IMG/VR virus record: IMGVR_UViG_3300022200_000050
Span: 1 to 57,088 of that record
Source of the DNA: a virus
Strand: one strand, 5' to 3'
Length of the DNA: 57,088 bases
The position numbers and the translations under genes were made by a program. Shown here in pieces: positions 22,767 through 30,584 of the stretch (position 1 is the first letter of the stretch; each line of letters opens with the position of its first letter). Under the pieces are notes generated by a model. That model was not told the origin of the DNA, did not search any database, and worked only from the letters and a program-made list of their open reading frames with translations.

Positions 22767-22843
22767 GCCCCACAGTATTCGTACAGGGCAAACAAACACC
22801 TTGCACTTACAGTAATCCATTTATACTGCAAGTGCGGGTGTTT
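22767..22843 (+). ncRNA. Double-hairpin intergenic structure
   Basis: Between 22751 and 22855 there is no gene, but two hairpins lie in sequence. The first pairs GCCC (22767-22770) with GGGC (22786-22789) around an inner GTA/TAC. The second pairs AAACACC-TTGCACTT-ACAGTA (22794-22814) with TACTG-CAAGTGC-GGGTGTTT (22824-22843), about 18 pairs with one bulge. The following TTTAATTT is a weak U-run. It may be a terminator, an mRNA leader structure for 22855-23004, or a processed RNA. Confidence 0.5.
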
Positions 22844-22854
22844 AATTTAAAAGT

Positions 22855-23004
22855 ATGGTAATAGAACTAAATGGGACTAGCGCAAAGGTATTTGAAGCCA
22901 AAGCAAAGAAAAATTTAGATTTTTATTTAAATAACCCTGAGTTAAGGGTAAAGATAGACAAGAAAAAACTTAGAACGATATTAGATAAAGCTAACTTAGA
23001 TTAA
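22855..23004 (+). CDS. Small hypothetical protein, 49 aa
   Basis: Reads MVIELNGTSAKVFEAKAKKN and ends RTILDKANLD; a compact beta-alpha protein. It starts 11 bases after the strong hairpin and is followed after two bases by the next ATG, so the two are probably translated together. No family recognised. Confidence 0.58.
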   Translation: MVIELNGTSAKVFEAKAKKNLDFYLNNPELRVKIDKKKLRTILDKANLD

Positions 23005-23006
23005 AA

Positions 23007-23321
23007 ATGGAAGCGCATAAAATAACAACAATACAAGAGATGTTCGATATAGTTACGGTAGAGAATTGGGAAAGATTTTCTGCTGACATTATGAAATTAC
23101 TTTACGATACAGCTACGTTAAAACAACAACTTAAAAAGGATTTTCCTGATTACAAAGGAGTTAAAGCCAAGTATATTTATTGGATAGACGATGGCTTAAA
23201 CAAGACAAATTTTACAATTGCCCCTAGCAATGAAGAGTGCGACCATAAGTGGTTCAGAACGACTAAAAACCACAAACCCGCTAAAAAGTGTACCGAGTGC
23301 AGAGAGGTAAGGATAATTTAA
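23007..23321 (+). CDS. Hypothetical protein with C-terminal zinc ribbon-like motif
   Basis: A 104-aa protein starting MEAHKITTIQEMFDIVTVEN. The N-terminal 75 residues are helical with an acidic and Trp-rich stretch. The C-terminus CDHKWFRTTKNHKPAKKCTEC has Cys-x-His and Cys-x2-Cys spaced like a small zinc finger. This layout is common in Bacteroidota phages. It is the last gene before the structured RNA. Confidence 0.66.
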   Translation: MEAHKITTIQEMFDIVTVENWERFSADIMKLLYDTATLKQQLKKDFPDYKGVKAKYIYWIDDGLNKTNFTIAPSNEECDHKWFRTTKNHKPAKKCTECREVRII

Positions 23322-23339
23322 AATATTAGTACAAACGAA

Positions 23340-23536
23340 GTAATGGGTTAATAGCGATTCCCACATTAAACAAAGACTGCTCGGCTACCTTTCTGAGCTG
23401 CCTACTAATTCCCATTACCGTAAAGCGGGTAAATCTTAAACGGTGAGAGTGTCTGACTAATACCTTCGGAACGGTTGTTTGTATCAGATAACAAACAAAA
23501 ATAGAAAGCTATGCTAATACAGCGTAGCTTTTTGTT
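23340..23536 (+). ncRNA. Structured RNA ending in an intrinsic terminator
   Basis: A non-coding stretch upstream of the ferritin-like gene. GTAATGGG (23340-23347) pairs with CCCATTAC (23411-23418), enclosing GCTCGG (23379-23384) with CTGAGC (23393-23398). ACCGT (23417-23421) pairs with ACGGT (23440-23444). GTTTGT (23477-23482) pairs with ACAAAC (23491-23496), and TCAGA in that loop complements TCTGA (23452-23456), a possible pseudoknot. AAGCTATGC (23506-23514) with GCGTAGCTT (23522-23530) and a T-run ends it. No TAnnTTTG lies directly upstream, so it may be cut from the preceding mRNA. It matches no RNA class I know. Confidence 0.65.
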
Positions 23537-23552
23537 TTTGTTGAAAAATCCC

Positions 23553-23560
23553 TATCTTTG
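23553..23560 (+). promoter_or_regulatory. Promoter of the ferritin-like gene
   Basis: TATCTTTG at 23553-23560, four bases before the ATG at 23565, with TTTTTGTTG around -33. It follows the terminator of the structured RNA directly. Confidence 0.75.
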
Positions 23561-23564
23561 CATC

Positions 23565-24053
23565 ATGAAATACGAAATACCAAAAAAAGCAATGAACATC
23601 ATAAATTCATTAGCTAAACTAGAACTAGGACAAACAAGCTTTTACAAAAGACTAGCCCAACAAGCCAACAAAAGCGGATTCCTATTAGCCGAGAAATATT
23701 TCATAGCCGAAAGCATAGAAGAGAATGAACACTTCTTAGGCTGGCAAAATTACGTTAATGGCAGAGGAAACGACTTCTGTGTGCCATCAACTGAAGAATA
23801 TGACATAGAAGCCAAAGACCTAACAGAACTTATAGAACTAAGCCTAGAAAAAGAAATAGAAGTAAGCATAGCCTACAACGAAGCATACAGCGAACTACTA
23901 AGCATAGACGTGCCTACTGCCATAAAAGCAATAGAATATATAGTAATTCAAACAGCAGCAGTAGCAATATACAAAGACTACGCAGCAACATTTGAAGGGC
24001 TAGATAAAAGCGGTCAATTAATAGCAGAACATAGCATTTTTGAGGAGAACTAA
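23565..24053 (+). CDS. Ferritin-like diiron protein
   Basis: A 162-aa protein. The frame is open from 23511, but that would start inside the terminator; the ATG at 23565 follows a promoter by 4 bases. The sequence is four helices with ferritin spacing: Glu20 (LAKLELG), Glu53 and His56 (ESIEENEHF) and Glu97 (LEKEIEVS) correspond to the ferroxidase ligands E17, E50, H53 and E94 of bacterial ferritin. Helix four (IVIQTAAVAIYK) lacks the last glutamate. The length suits the ferritin family. It may store or sequester iron or protect against peroxide during infection, but it could also have lost activity. Confidence 0.85.
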   Translation: MKYEIPKKAMNIINSLAKLELGQTSFYKRLAQQANKSGFLLAEKYFIAESIEENEHFLGWQNYVNGRGNDFCVPSTEEYDIEAKDLTELIELSLEKEIEVSIAYNEAYSELLSIDVPTAIKAIEYIVIQTAAVAIYKDYAATFEGLDKSGQLIAEHSIFEEN

Positions 24054-24055
24054 CT

Positions 24056-24157
24056 ATGGAAAGCGAATGCTGCGGAGCAGAAGAATGGATTCAAGATACA
24101 GGTATTTGCGGCACATGCCGAGAACACGCTGATTGGATGGACATGGAAGAAGAATAA
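24056..24157 (+). CDS. Tiny Cys-rich protein, 33 aa
   Basis: Reads MESECCGAEEWIQDTGICGT, then CREHADWMDMEEE. The CCGAE...GIC-x2-C-x2-H pattern is that of a very small zinc-binding protein common in Bacteroidota phages and usually missed by gene finders. It starts 2 bases after the ferritin-like stop, so it probably belongs to the same transcript. Function unknown. Confidence 0.72.
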   Translation: MESECCGAEEWIQDTGICGTCREHADWMDMEEE

Positions 24158-24182
24158 CACTAACACATTACAATTTTAAAAC

Positions 24183-24232
24183 GCCCTCCATGCCTATCAT
24201 TGCGATGCACACTTTGGAGGGCTTTCTATTTT
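24183..24232 (+). terminator. Intrinsic terminator after the ferritin-like operon
   Basis: GCCCTCCA (24183-24190) pairs with TGGAGGGC (24215-24222), followed by TTTCTATTTT. Confidence 0.8.
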
Positions 24233-24281
24233 GTGTGGATAAGTTTTAACTAAATATATTTTCGTAAATGGTTTAATTAAT

Positions 24282-24289
24282 TATCTTTG
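24282..24289 (+). promoter_or_regulatory. Promoter of BRO gene 2
   Basis: TATCTTTG at 24282-24289, followed by CCAC and then the ATG at 24294, giving a probably leaderless mRNA. Confidence 0.7.
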
Positions 24290-24293
24290 CCAC

Positions 24294-25046
24294 ATGAAAA
24301 TAAACATAGAAAAATTTACCAAAGAAAGTTTTGGCTCACTAACTACATTCACAAATAATAAAAGTGGGGTAACAATGTTCTTGGGAACTGAAATAGCAAA
24401 TATTTGGGGACACACAAATTTAACCCAAGCTATAAAAGCAGCAAGTTTAGATAGTACGGAATACAAAGTAATTAATCTTAAAGACTTTAAGGATTTTAAA
24501 AAACAACTGACTAATTCAAAATTAGTCGGTGGGAGAGCGTCTTCGGTAACATTATTAGCAGAAAGCGGAATGTATAAGTTATCACTTGCATCAAATTTAG
24601 AAACAGCGCAACCATTTAAAGATTGGGTTACAAAAGAAGTTTTACCTAATATTAGAAAATATGGTAGCTATAATTTAAAGATAAGCAAAGCGGTTCTACA
24701 CGCACAAACAGATAGATTAACTCAATTAAATAATAGTAAATTAATAAATACTGAAAACTACAATAAAGGCGGTAAATATTCTACTATTGACTATAATAGA
24801 AAGAATTGCAAACAAGTAACAGGGCTTGAGCCAAAAGAAATAAAAAACTTGTTTAATGCAAATAAAAGTAAATCAGCAAAAGAAGTATTAAGAGAAAATA
24901 AACCAGAAATGGCAGCAGTAATGAGTTTAAATGACCATTTAATTATTAACCACCATGTAGAATTAGAGCAATTAAGAGAACTTGATAAAGCCTTTTTACC
25001 AGCATTTAAAGAATTAAATAAACTAGGAATAGAAATAACGAATTAA
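24294..25046 (+). CDS. BRO-N domain antirepressor-like protein 2
   Basis: A 250-aa protein. The BRO-N domain reads TTFTNNKSGVTMFLGTEIAN, then VTLLAESGMYKLSLASNLETAQPFKDWVTKEVLPNIRKYGSY. The C-terminal domain has GLEPKEIKNLFN, KSAKEVLRENKPEMAAVMSL and ends LGIEITN, and so matches the protein at 5974-6717. The middle differs. It sits among virion genes on the opposite strand from copy 1, with its own promoter. It may regulate a later switch or be a moron. Confidence 0.88.
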   Translation: MKINIEKFTKESFGSLTTFTNNKSGVTMFLGTEIANIWGHTNLTQAIKAASLDSTEYKVINLKDFKDFKKQLTNSKLVGGRASSVTLLAESGMYKLSLASNLETAQPFKDWVTKEVLPNIRKYGSYNLKISKAVLHAQTDRLTQLNNSKLINTENYNKGGKYSTIDYNRKNCKQVTGLEPKEIKNLFNANKSKSAKEVLRENKPEMAAVMSLNDHLIINHHVELEQLRELDKAFLPAFKELNKLGIEITN

Positions 25047-25058
25047 ATAAACAAAAAC

Positions 25059-25268
25059 ATGATAACAGAAAAAGAAAGAATAGAATCTTTTGAAAAAGAT
25101 TTAAGCTTATTGCTTAAAAAGCATGGCGCAGAAGTAGTTTTAATTGACGAAAAAGAAAACGGTGTCGAAGAAATTTTCGTTATAATGGATATGGTTTACG
25201 AGCCGAATAGAGATAAGATAATCAAAGAGTACGCTGCCATTAATTATATGAGATACATAAAAGGTTAA
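25059..25268 (+). CDS. Small hypothetical protein, 69 aa
   Basis: Begins MITEKERIESFEKDLSLLLKKHGAEVVLIDEKENG; one helix followed by beta sequence and NRDKIIKEYAAINYMR. Small proteins of this type recur in Bacteroidota phages with no known role. It shares a transcript with the BRO gene and is followed by a terminator. Confidence 0.68.
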   Translation: MITEKERIESFEKDLSLLLKKHGAEVVLIDEKENGVEEIFVIMDMVYEPNRDKIIKEYAAINYMRYIKG

Positions 25269-25290
25269 GAAAACAACTTACAAAAAGAGT

Positions 25291-25322
25291 AAGCTGCCTT
25301 ATTTCAAGGTGGCTTTCTTTTT
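25291..25322 (+). terminator. Intrinsic terminator
   Basis: AAGCTGCCTT (25291-25300), loop ATTTC, then AAGGTGGCTT and a T-run. It closely resembles the terminator at 34262. Confidence 0.8.
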
Positions 25323-25337
25323 GTAACAAAAAAAGAC

Positions 25338-25345
25338 TAAATTTG
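25338..25345 (+). promoter_or_regulatory. Promoter of the 1382-aa virion protein gene
   Basis: TAAATTTG at 25338-25345 with TTTTTGTAAC about 20 bases earlier, overlapping the terminator tail. The leader to the ATG at 25368 is about 20 bases. Confidence 0.7.
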
Positions 25346-25367
25346 TTACTTTAAAAATACAAACACT

Positions 25368-28300
25368 ATGCCTTGTAATATAACTTTCACTCCTATTGGC
25401 GCAACAGAACCTATAACACTAACAGAAGCAGAATGGATAACATTTTTAGCAACACCTGATGAAAACGGCAAGACAGAATACGACAAGCTAACCGAAAAAC
25501 TAGCAGGAACAGATAACGCATTACCTCCAATAACCCCACCAAAAGCACCTAAAAAAGAAGCTGCCCCAAGTGAGGGAGGGAAGAAGCTAATGAGAGGTGT
25601 AACAAAACAATTCCTAAAAGAAAACCCTAGCTTAGCGGAAATACTTTCGGAAGATGCTATTTATTACGACCAAATGCCAAACAAACTTTCAGAGGCAGAA
25701 GCTAGAAAAATAATTGAAGTAACACCTATTGACTATTTAGAAAAAGGAATAAGAGATTTAAACAACGGAATGAACGGTGCTGTAAGAAATATTATTGCTC
25801 AACTAATAATTAAAGAATATGATAGACTAGGCAGAAGCCAAGACGCAATAGCCTTGAGAGAATGGTTAGCATTTGCTAGTACAGATTTCGGACAGTTTAA
25901 CCAAGCAAATTGGAAACTACCTACACTAAGCCCCGCAACAGAAGTATTTGCTGTAAGCCAAGCAATAAAAAAGATTAACCAAGAACGTGCTGAAAAAGAT
26001 GGCAAACCTAAAAAGATTGCCAAAGAATTTAAAAAAGCCAATAAGGAAGCGGCAAAAGAAGCAGTAGAAAAAGTACAAGGCAAAATAAACAAGATTACCC
26101 AATCCCCTAATAGAAAATCACCAACATACGGGTCTAAAAATAAATTAGTAACAAAAGAAAATTATGATAAGTTATTAAAAGACTTAAATAAAATGACTTT
26201 TGCTGCTGCGCTACCTGTTCAATTGATTCCAATAGGAGTTTACCATATAGAAGCAGGGACAAGAAATTTTATAGCATTTAGCGAAGCAATAATAGAAGCA
26301 GTAGGAGAAAAGGTAAAACCATTCTTAACCGACCTTTATAACGCAGCTATTGATAAAGTAGATACAGAAATTAATGAAGCAAGAGGCAAGAAATGGAAAG
26401 ACAAATTAGAAGCAGCATTAGCAAGAGCAGATAGAAAAGGAATCGAAAAAGCAATAGCTAACCTACAAAACATAGCAAAAGAAGATGGCTTATGGGGTAA
26501 ATATAGGGATATGGCTGCAAAAAGGTTAAAGAACATTAGCCTAGAACAAACAAGTACAGATATAAGAGAAAATGCTGCCTTAGAAGATTTTACTAATGGA
26601 TTAGTAAGAAATATGCAAGCAAAGATTATAGAGTCATTACCAGAAAGCGAAAGAATAAGTAAACCATTAAGAAGTTCAATTGAAGTTATTGGCGATGCTT
26701 ATAAAAACTTAGATAAATATGCAGACGTTTGGGAGAAAACTAAAGCAGAGTTTCAGGAGAAATACAAAGACAACGAACAAGCGTTAGAAGCTATTGATGC
26801 TTACTTTGGAGATATATTAGCAACGCCATTTAGTCAAAAAGAAATTACAAAAGCTGTAATAAAAGGGCTTAAAGACGAAGGCGAAACTATTGCAAAAGTA
26901 GCTCAACAGCATTATACTATTTACGATGCAACAAAAAGAAGCCTAATAGAAAAGTTAACAGAAGAAGCTGGCTTAACAGAAGAGCAAGCAAAAGAACTAG
27001 GAGACGCTATAAGCAAAGAATTTGATAGATTGGCTTTAGAGAAAAAACAACAAATACTAGCAACTATTTTTAGCAAAAAAGAACGTGGCAAAAATCAAAT
27101 AAAAAACCTAGAATCGGAGTTAATAAGACTAACTAACTTAGGCGCATTTAGCGATGATGCTTTAGTAAGTGCTTATGCAGAGAAAATGGGCTGGGCAACA
27201 TTAACTCCAGAAAACATTAAAGAAATTGAACGACTAGCAAACATAGTAGAAAGAACTGCCGATGGGTTAAAAAAAGCAAGTGCTATTGAGGATTTATTAG
27301 GATACCAAGCTAAACTTAAAGGAGTATCACTTATTGACGTAATGTTCTCTGTGTGGTATGCAAATTTACTAAGTGGGTATAATACACAAATAGTAAATGC
27401 CGCTTCGGGATTATATAATACTTTTGCGGTATTTGGTATAGCAACATTAAGAAGACCTAAATCAGTACCATTCCTTGTAAATGGTTGGCTGAATGGAATA
27501 AAACAAGGTATGCTTGAAGCTAAAAGCACATTAGTAACTGGATACAGCCCACTAAGAGGGAGAGTAGAAGTACCTTCAACATTAGAATTATATCCATTTA
27601 AAGGTGGGAGTATTAACCCTGCTAATTATTTGAAGTACGTAAGAAGAATAATGGCTGCTACCGATGTTTTTATTGCAGGTGGACTTAAAGAAATGAGAGC
27701 CTACCAATGGGCAAGAATGATGGCGGTAAATGATGGCAAGTTAGAACCTAGCGTAAATACAAGGCAGCGAGCTTTAGAATATTTAAGAAAAGACGATAAT
27801 TCAATAAATGAAACTAAACACCTAGCAGCACTTGAACTACAAAAAGAAATAGAGGAAATAAATAATGAGCCTATTAGCCAAAAAGAAAAAGATGCCAAAA
27901 TAAATAAGGCTAAAAACGATGAAGGAAGACGTGTATTTGAATTAATTGAAATGGGTAGAGGCTCTGAAATAATAGAAGAAAGTGCTAACTTTGCAGCAAG
28001 GTCAACTTTTAATTACAAAACAGAAGGGCTTTTAGGTGGGTTAGTAACAAGTATCAATAATTTCATAGAAAAAAATAATAAAACAAAACTATTGAAATTT
28101 GTAGTTCCTTTTACAACAATTGTAGCAAACGTAGCAAATGAAGCACTAAACTATACACCTGTTGGATATATAAGAGGAATGGGTAACGGCTCTATTTCAA
28201 ATATGCCTAGAAAGGATTTTGAAGATATGTCAGAAACAAGACAAGCAGAATTTAAGGCAGAACTTAAAACAAAAGCATTAATAGGGCTTGCGCTAACAAC

Positions 28301-29516
28301 GGCAGTGGCAATGCTAACAACACTTAAAGGAGATGATGACGATGAGCCTATACTACAAATTACTGCAAACGGAACAGGAGACTATCAAAAAAATGAATTA
28401 TTAAAGAAAGACGAAGGATGGCAACCATATTCACTTAGAGTATGGAATCCTATAACTAAAAAATATGGAGCATGGGTTTCTTATAGATATACCCCTTTAA
28501 TAGTAATGTTTTCTGCCATTGGTAATTTAAAGGATTACGAAGCATATAGGAGAGAAAAGCTAACTGATTCGCAATGGACAAAACTTGGCGTGGCAATGAC
28601 AGCTACTTCACGAGTATTTTTTGACGCAACTTTCTTGGCTTCTATTAATACGTTTTTAGGAACTTTATTTAGTGGCGCAGCAGCTTCGGAAGATAACGCA
28701 ACTAACTTATATAAATCAGCAGTAAAAACAACTAAATCAGTAGTTGTCCCCGCATTATACACCCAAGCTGCTAAGGAAGTAGAAGCAGCGTTTGATATTC
28801 CCGTAAAACAAACGAAACTAAACCCGCTAGGAATGATAGTTGAAGATATTCCTTACTTGAGAAACTACTTTGAGAATAAAATAGACGCACTAGGCAAAGA
28901 AGTAGTCCCTGATACCGATATATTAGTTTCTGCGGGAGAAGGCAATAAAATAGTTAAGCTATTGGCAGAAAAGAAATCATTAATAAAACCGCCCGACATA
29001 AGAAAAGAAGTTTACTTTGATACTGCCGAACAAAAGGATAAAGTAATGAACGGCAAACAATTTAAAATATACTCAGAAACTAGAGGTGCGGAAATATCTA
29101 AATTCCTAGAGGATAATTACGATGAACTAAAGAAAATGGACTTAGAAGATGCTCAAAAAGCTATTAGCAATGGAGTTTCAGAAGCAACAGTTATAGCTAA
29201 AGCTAAGGTTTCGTTTAGCGAAAATGACTTTAAGCAGTTTTTTGGAGAAAAAGAAAAAGAAAGTTTGGCTCAAAAAGAAAAGAAAGCAAAAGATACCGAA
29301 GACCAAATTGCCTTTGACGAGAAGCATGAAGTAACTGCCGAAGAAAAAGCGTTCAGAGAAAGAACTAAAGGGAAATCTTTTGACGACTTAAAATTCAAAG
29401 TTTACCTACCTACTTTAAAGAAATCAACCGACCCGTCAACCGACATAAAGAGATACAAAGAATTGAAGTGGATAACAGACGTTCAGCAAAAAGAACTAGA
29501 GAACGAACTGAAATAA
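25368..29516 (+). CDS. Giant internal virion protein (polyvalent type), 1382 aa
   Basis: A 1382-aa protein starting MPCNITFTPIGATEPITLTE. After a basic Pro-rich linker, residues about 90-660 are mostly charged helices. About 665-960 contains VWYANLLSGYNTQIVNAASG, YVRRIMAATDVFIAGGLKEM and KFVVPFTTIVANVANEALNY. The last resembles a PF-x-TP-x-N-I-x-K-E-like region of large polyvalent phage proteins. Hydrophobic helices follow (GLALTTAVAMLTTL, VMFSAIGNL). The C-terminus is charged. I infer an ejected, membrane-interacting virion protein; no catalytic motif was seen. Confidence 0.62.
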   Translation: MPCNITFTPIGATEPITLTEAEWITFLATPDENGKTEYDKLTEKLAGTDNALPPITPPKAPKKEAAPSEGGKKLMRGVTKQFLKENPSLAEILSEDAIYYDQMPNKLSEAEARKIIEVTPIDYLEKGIRDLNNGMNGAVRNIIAQLIIKEYDRLGRSQDAIALREWLAFASTDFGQFNQANWKLPTLSPATEVFAVSQAIKKINQERAEKDGKPKKIAKEFKKANKEAAKEAVEKVQGKINKITQSPNRKSPTYGSKNKLVTKENYDKLLKDLNKMTFAAALPVQLIPIGVYHIEAGTRNFIAFSEAIIEAVGEKVKPFLTDLYNAAIDKVDTEINEARGKKWKDKLEAALARADRKGIEKAIANLQNIAKEDGLWGKYRDMAAKRLKNISLEQTSTDIRENAALEDFTNGLVRNMQAKIIESLPESERISKPLRSSIEVIGDAYKNLDKYADVWEKTKAEFQEKYKDNEQALEAIDAYFGDILATPFSQKEITKAVIKGLKDEGETIAKVAQQHYTIYDATKRSLIEKLTEEAGLTEEQAKELGDAISKEFDRLALEKKQQILATIFSKKERGKNQIKNLESELIRLTNLGAFSDDALVSAYAEKMGWATLTPENIKEIERLANIVERTADGLKKASAIEDLLGYQAKLKGVSLIDVMFSVWYANLLSGYNTQIVNAASGLYNTFAVFGIATLRRPKSVPFLVNGWLNGIKQGMLEAKSTLVTGYSPLRGRVEVPSTLELYPFKGGSINPANYLKYVRRIMAATDVFIAGGLKEMRAYQWARMMAVNDGKLEPSVNTRQRALEYLRKDDNSINETKHLAALELQKEIEEINNEPISQKEKDAKINKAKNDEGRRVFELIEMGRGSEIIEESANFAARSTFNYKTEGLLGGLVTSINNFIEKNNKTKLLKFVVPFTTIVANVANEALNYTPVGYIRGMGNGSISNMPRKDFEDMSETRQAEFKAELKTKALIGLALTTAVAMLTTLKGDDDDEPILQITANGTGDYQKNELLKKDEGWQPYSLRVWNPITKKYGAWVSYRYTPLIVMFSAIGNLKDYEAYRREKLTDSQWTKLGVAMTATSRVFFDATFLASINTFLGTLFSGAAASEDNATNLYKSAVKTTKSVVVPALYTQAAKEVEAAFDIPVKQTKLNPLGMIVEDIPYLRNYFENKIDALGKEVVPDTDILVSAGEGNKIVKLLAEKKSLIKPPDIRKEVYFDTAEQKDKVMNGKQFKIYSETRGAEISKFLEDNYDELKKMDLEDAQKAISNGVSEATVIAKAKVSFSENDFKQFFGEKEKESLAQKEKKAKDTEDQIAFDEKHEVTAEEKAFRERTKGKSFDDLKFKVYLPTLKKSTDPSTDIKRYKELKWITDVQQKELENELK

Positions 29517-29530
29517 CAAACAAAAAATCA

Positions 29531-29562
29531 AGGCTATCTAATTTTCAGATAGCCTATTTTTT
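29531..29562 (+). terminator. Intrinsic terminator
   Basis: AGGCTATCT (29531-29539), loop AATTTTC, then AGATAGCCT (29547-29555) and ATTTTTTG. It is directly followed by a promoter. Confidence 0.85.
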
Positions 29563-29577
29563 GTTGCATAAAACTAC

Positions 29578-29585
29578 TATCTTTG
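29578..29585 (+). promoter_or_regulatory. Promoter for 29591-30214
   Basis: TATCTTTG at 29578-29585, ATG after 5 bases. The 31 bases ending in TTTGTA differ from those at the 34309 promoter at only 4 positions. Confidence 0.75.
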
Positions 29586-29590
29586 TACCC

Positions 29591-30214
29591 ATGACAGGTT
29601 CACAGATATACGGAATATTAAAAGCATTATACGACTTCCCGATTAACGGAATAGTACCAACTGCAAGCGTAAACAAACAACTCGAACAAATACAAGGAGA
29701 ATACTTCAAACCAATGTTCAAACTATTTGGCGAGAACGGTGAAATAAACGCAGAATTAGAACCACTAATGCAAACCTTTAGCGTAGCGACACCAACCAAT
29801 AACAAAGTATCAAAAACAACTGATATGACAAATTACTTTGGGCTAATAAACCTAGACGCAACCTTTGTAGTAAACGGCAATACTTACACAAATACTGCTT
29901 CGCCATTACCGCCAAACGCAATGAAAGGAAGTTTCAGCGATGGAACATTTTTATACCCCAAATACTTTATAGTAAATAACGATATAAATATTTCCCCAAG
30001 TACTGTGCAATGCACACTAGCAGAAGGAAACTATTTTAGAACACCATTTGCAATAGACGTAACAGACAGCACAACCCAATTAACTTACAACCTAAACACC
30101 ATAACAGGCATAGTACGTCAATTACTTTCTGCTTATGGATTAAGCCTCTCAGACCCACGCTACCAACAATGGGAGAGAGAAATTATGCAAACAAATAATA
30201 CTGTGTTAAGATAA
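29591..30214 (+). CDS. Putative virion protein, 207 aa
   Basis: Starts MTGSQIYGILKALYDFPING. The upstream frame extension is rejected because it spans the terminator and promoter. The N-terminal 60 residues are helical; the centre is beta-rich with Thr/Asn (TNTASPLPPNAMKGSFSDGT). The composition is like that of neck or tail proteins. I do not recognise a family. Confidence 0.55.
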   Translation: MTGSQIYGILKALYDFPINGIVPTASVNKQLEQIQGEYFKPMFKLFGENGEINAELEPLMQTFSVATPTNNKVSKTTDMTNYFGLINLDATFVVNGNTYTNTASPLPPNAMKGSFSDGTFLYPKYFIVNNDINISPSTVQCTLAEGNYFRTPFAIDVTDSTTQLTYNLNTITGIVRQLLSAYGLSLSDPRYQQWEREIMQTNNTVLR

Positions 30215-30250
30215 TTTAATTAGGAATAGCAGAAGTACTTCTTATTTTTG
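30215..30250 (+). promoter_or_regulatory. Upstream-box promoter for 30255-30563
   Basis: TTTAATTAGGAAT (30215-30227), exactly 15 bases, then TATTTTTG (30243-30250). The ATG follows after 4 bases. Confidence 0.7.
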
Positions 30251-30254
30251 AATT

Positions 30255-30563
30255 ATGAACCTACAAGAATTAAAATCAATTATCAATTCGGGGCTGCCTG
30301 ATGACGTAGTAAAAGCTGAAATTATTAACTCTCTTGCAAAGGATGAAAACGTAATCACTGTTGTAATGAAAATTCTAGAGCGTGAGAGGCAGTTTAAAAA
30401 AGAAATACACGAAGAAATGAACTTACTATTATCTAAAGCGCATATAGGGCTTGATGATAATAAATTTAATGACGGCAATTTTATGCAAAAAGAAATTGTG
30501 GCTTTCTACACTAAATACAAAGGATATATCGGGCATTGTTTTAAAAATTTGTTTGACAGTTAA
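30255..30563 (+). CDS. Hypothetical protein, 102 aa, helical
   Basis: Begins MNLQELKSIINSGLPDDVVKAEIINSLAKDENVI and is helical throughout, with a central charged helix (ERERQFKKEIHEEMNLLLSKA). Similar small helical proteins follow neck genes in Bacteroidota phages, but the role is unknown. Confidence 0.62.
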   Translation: MNLQELKSIINSGLPDDVVKAEIINSLAKDENVITVVMKILERERQFKKEIHEEMNLLLSKAHIGLDDNKFNDGNFMQKEIVAFYTKYKGYIGHCFKNLFDS

Positions 30564-30569
30564 AATCAT

Positions 30570-30577
30570 TATCTTTG
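30570..30577 (+). promoter_or_regulatory. Promoter for 30585-31463
   Basis: TATCTTTG at 30570-30577, with TTTGTTTG about 20 bases earlier as a host-like -33 element. ATG after 7 bases. Confidence 0.7.
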
Positions 30578-30584
30578 TACCACA

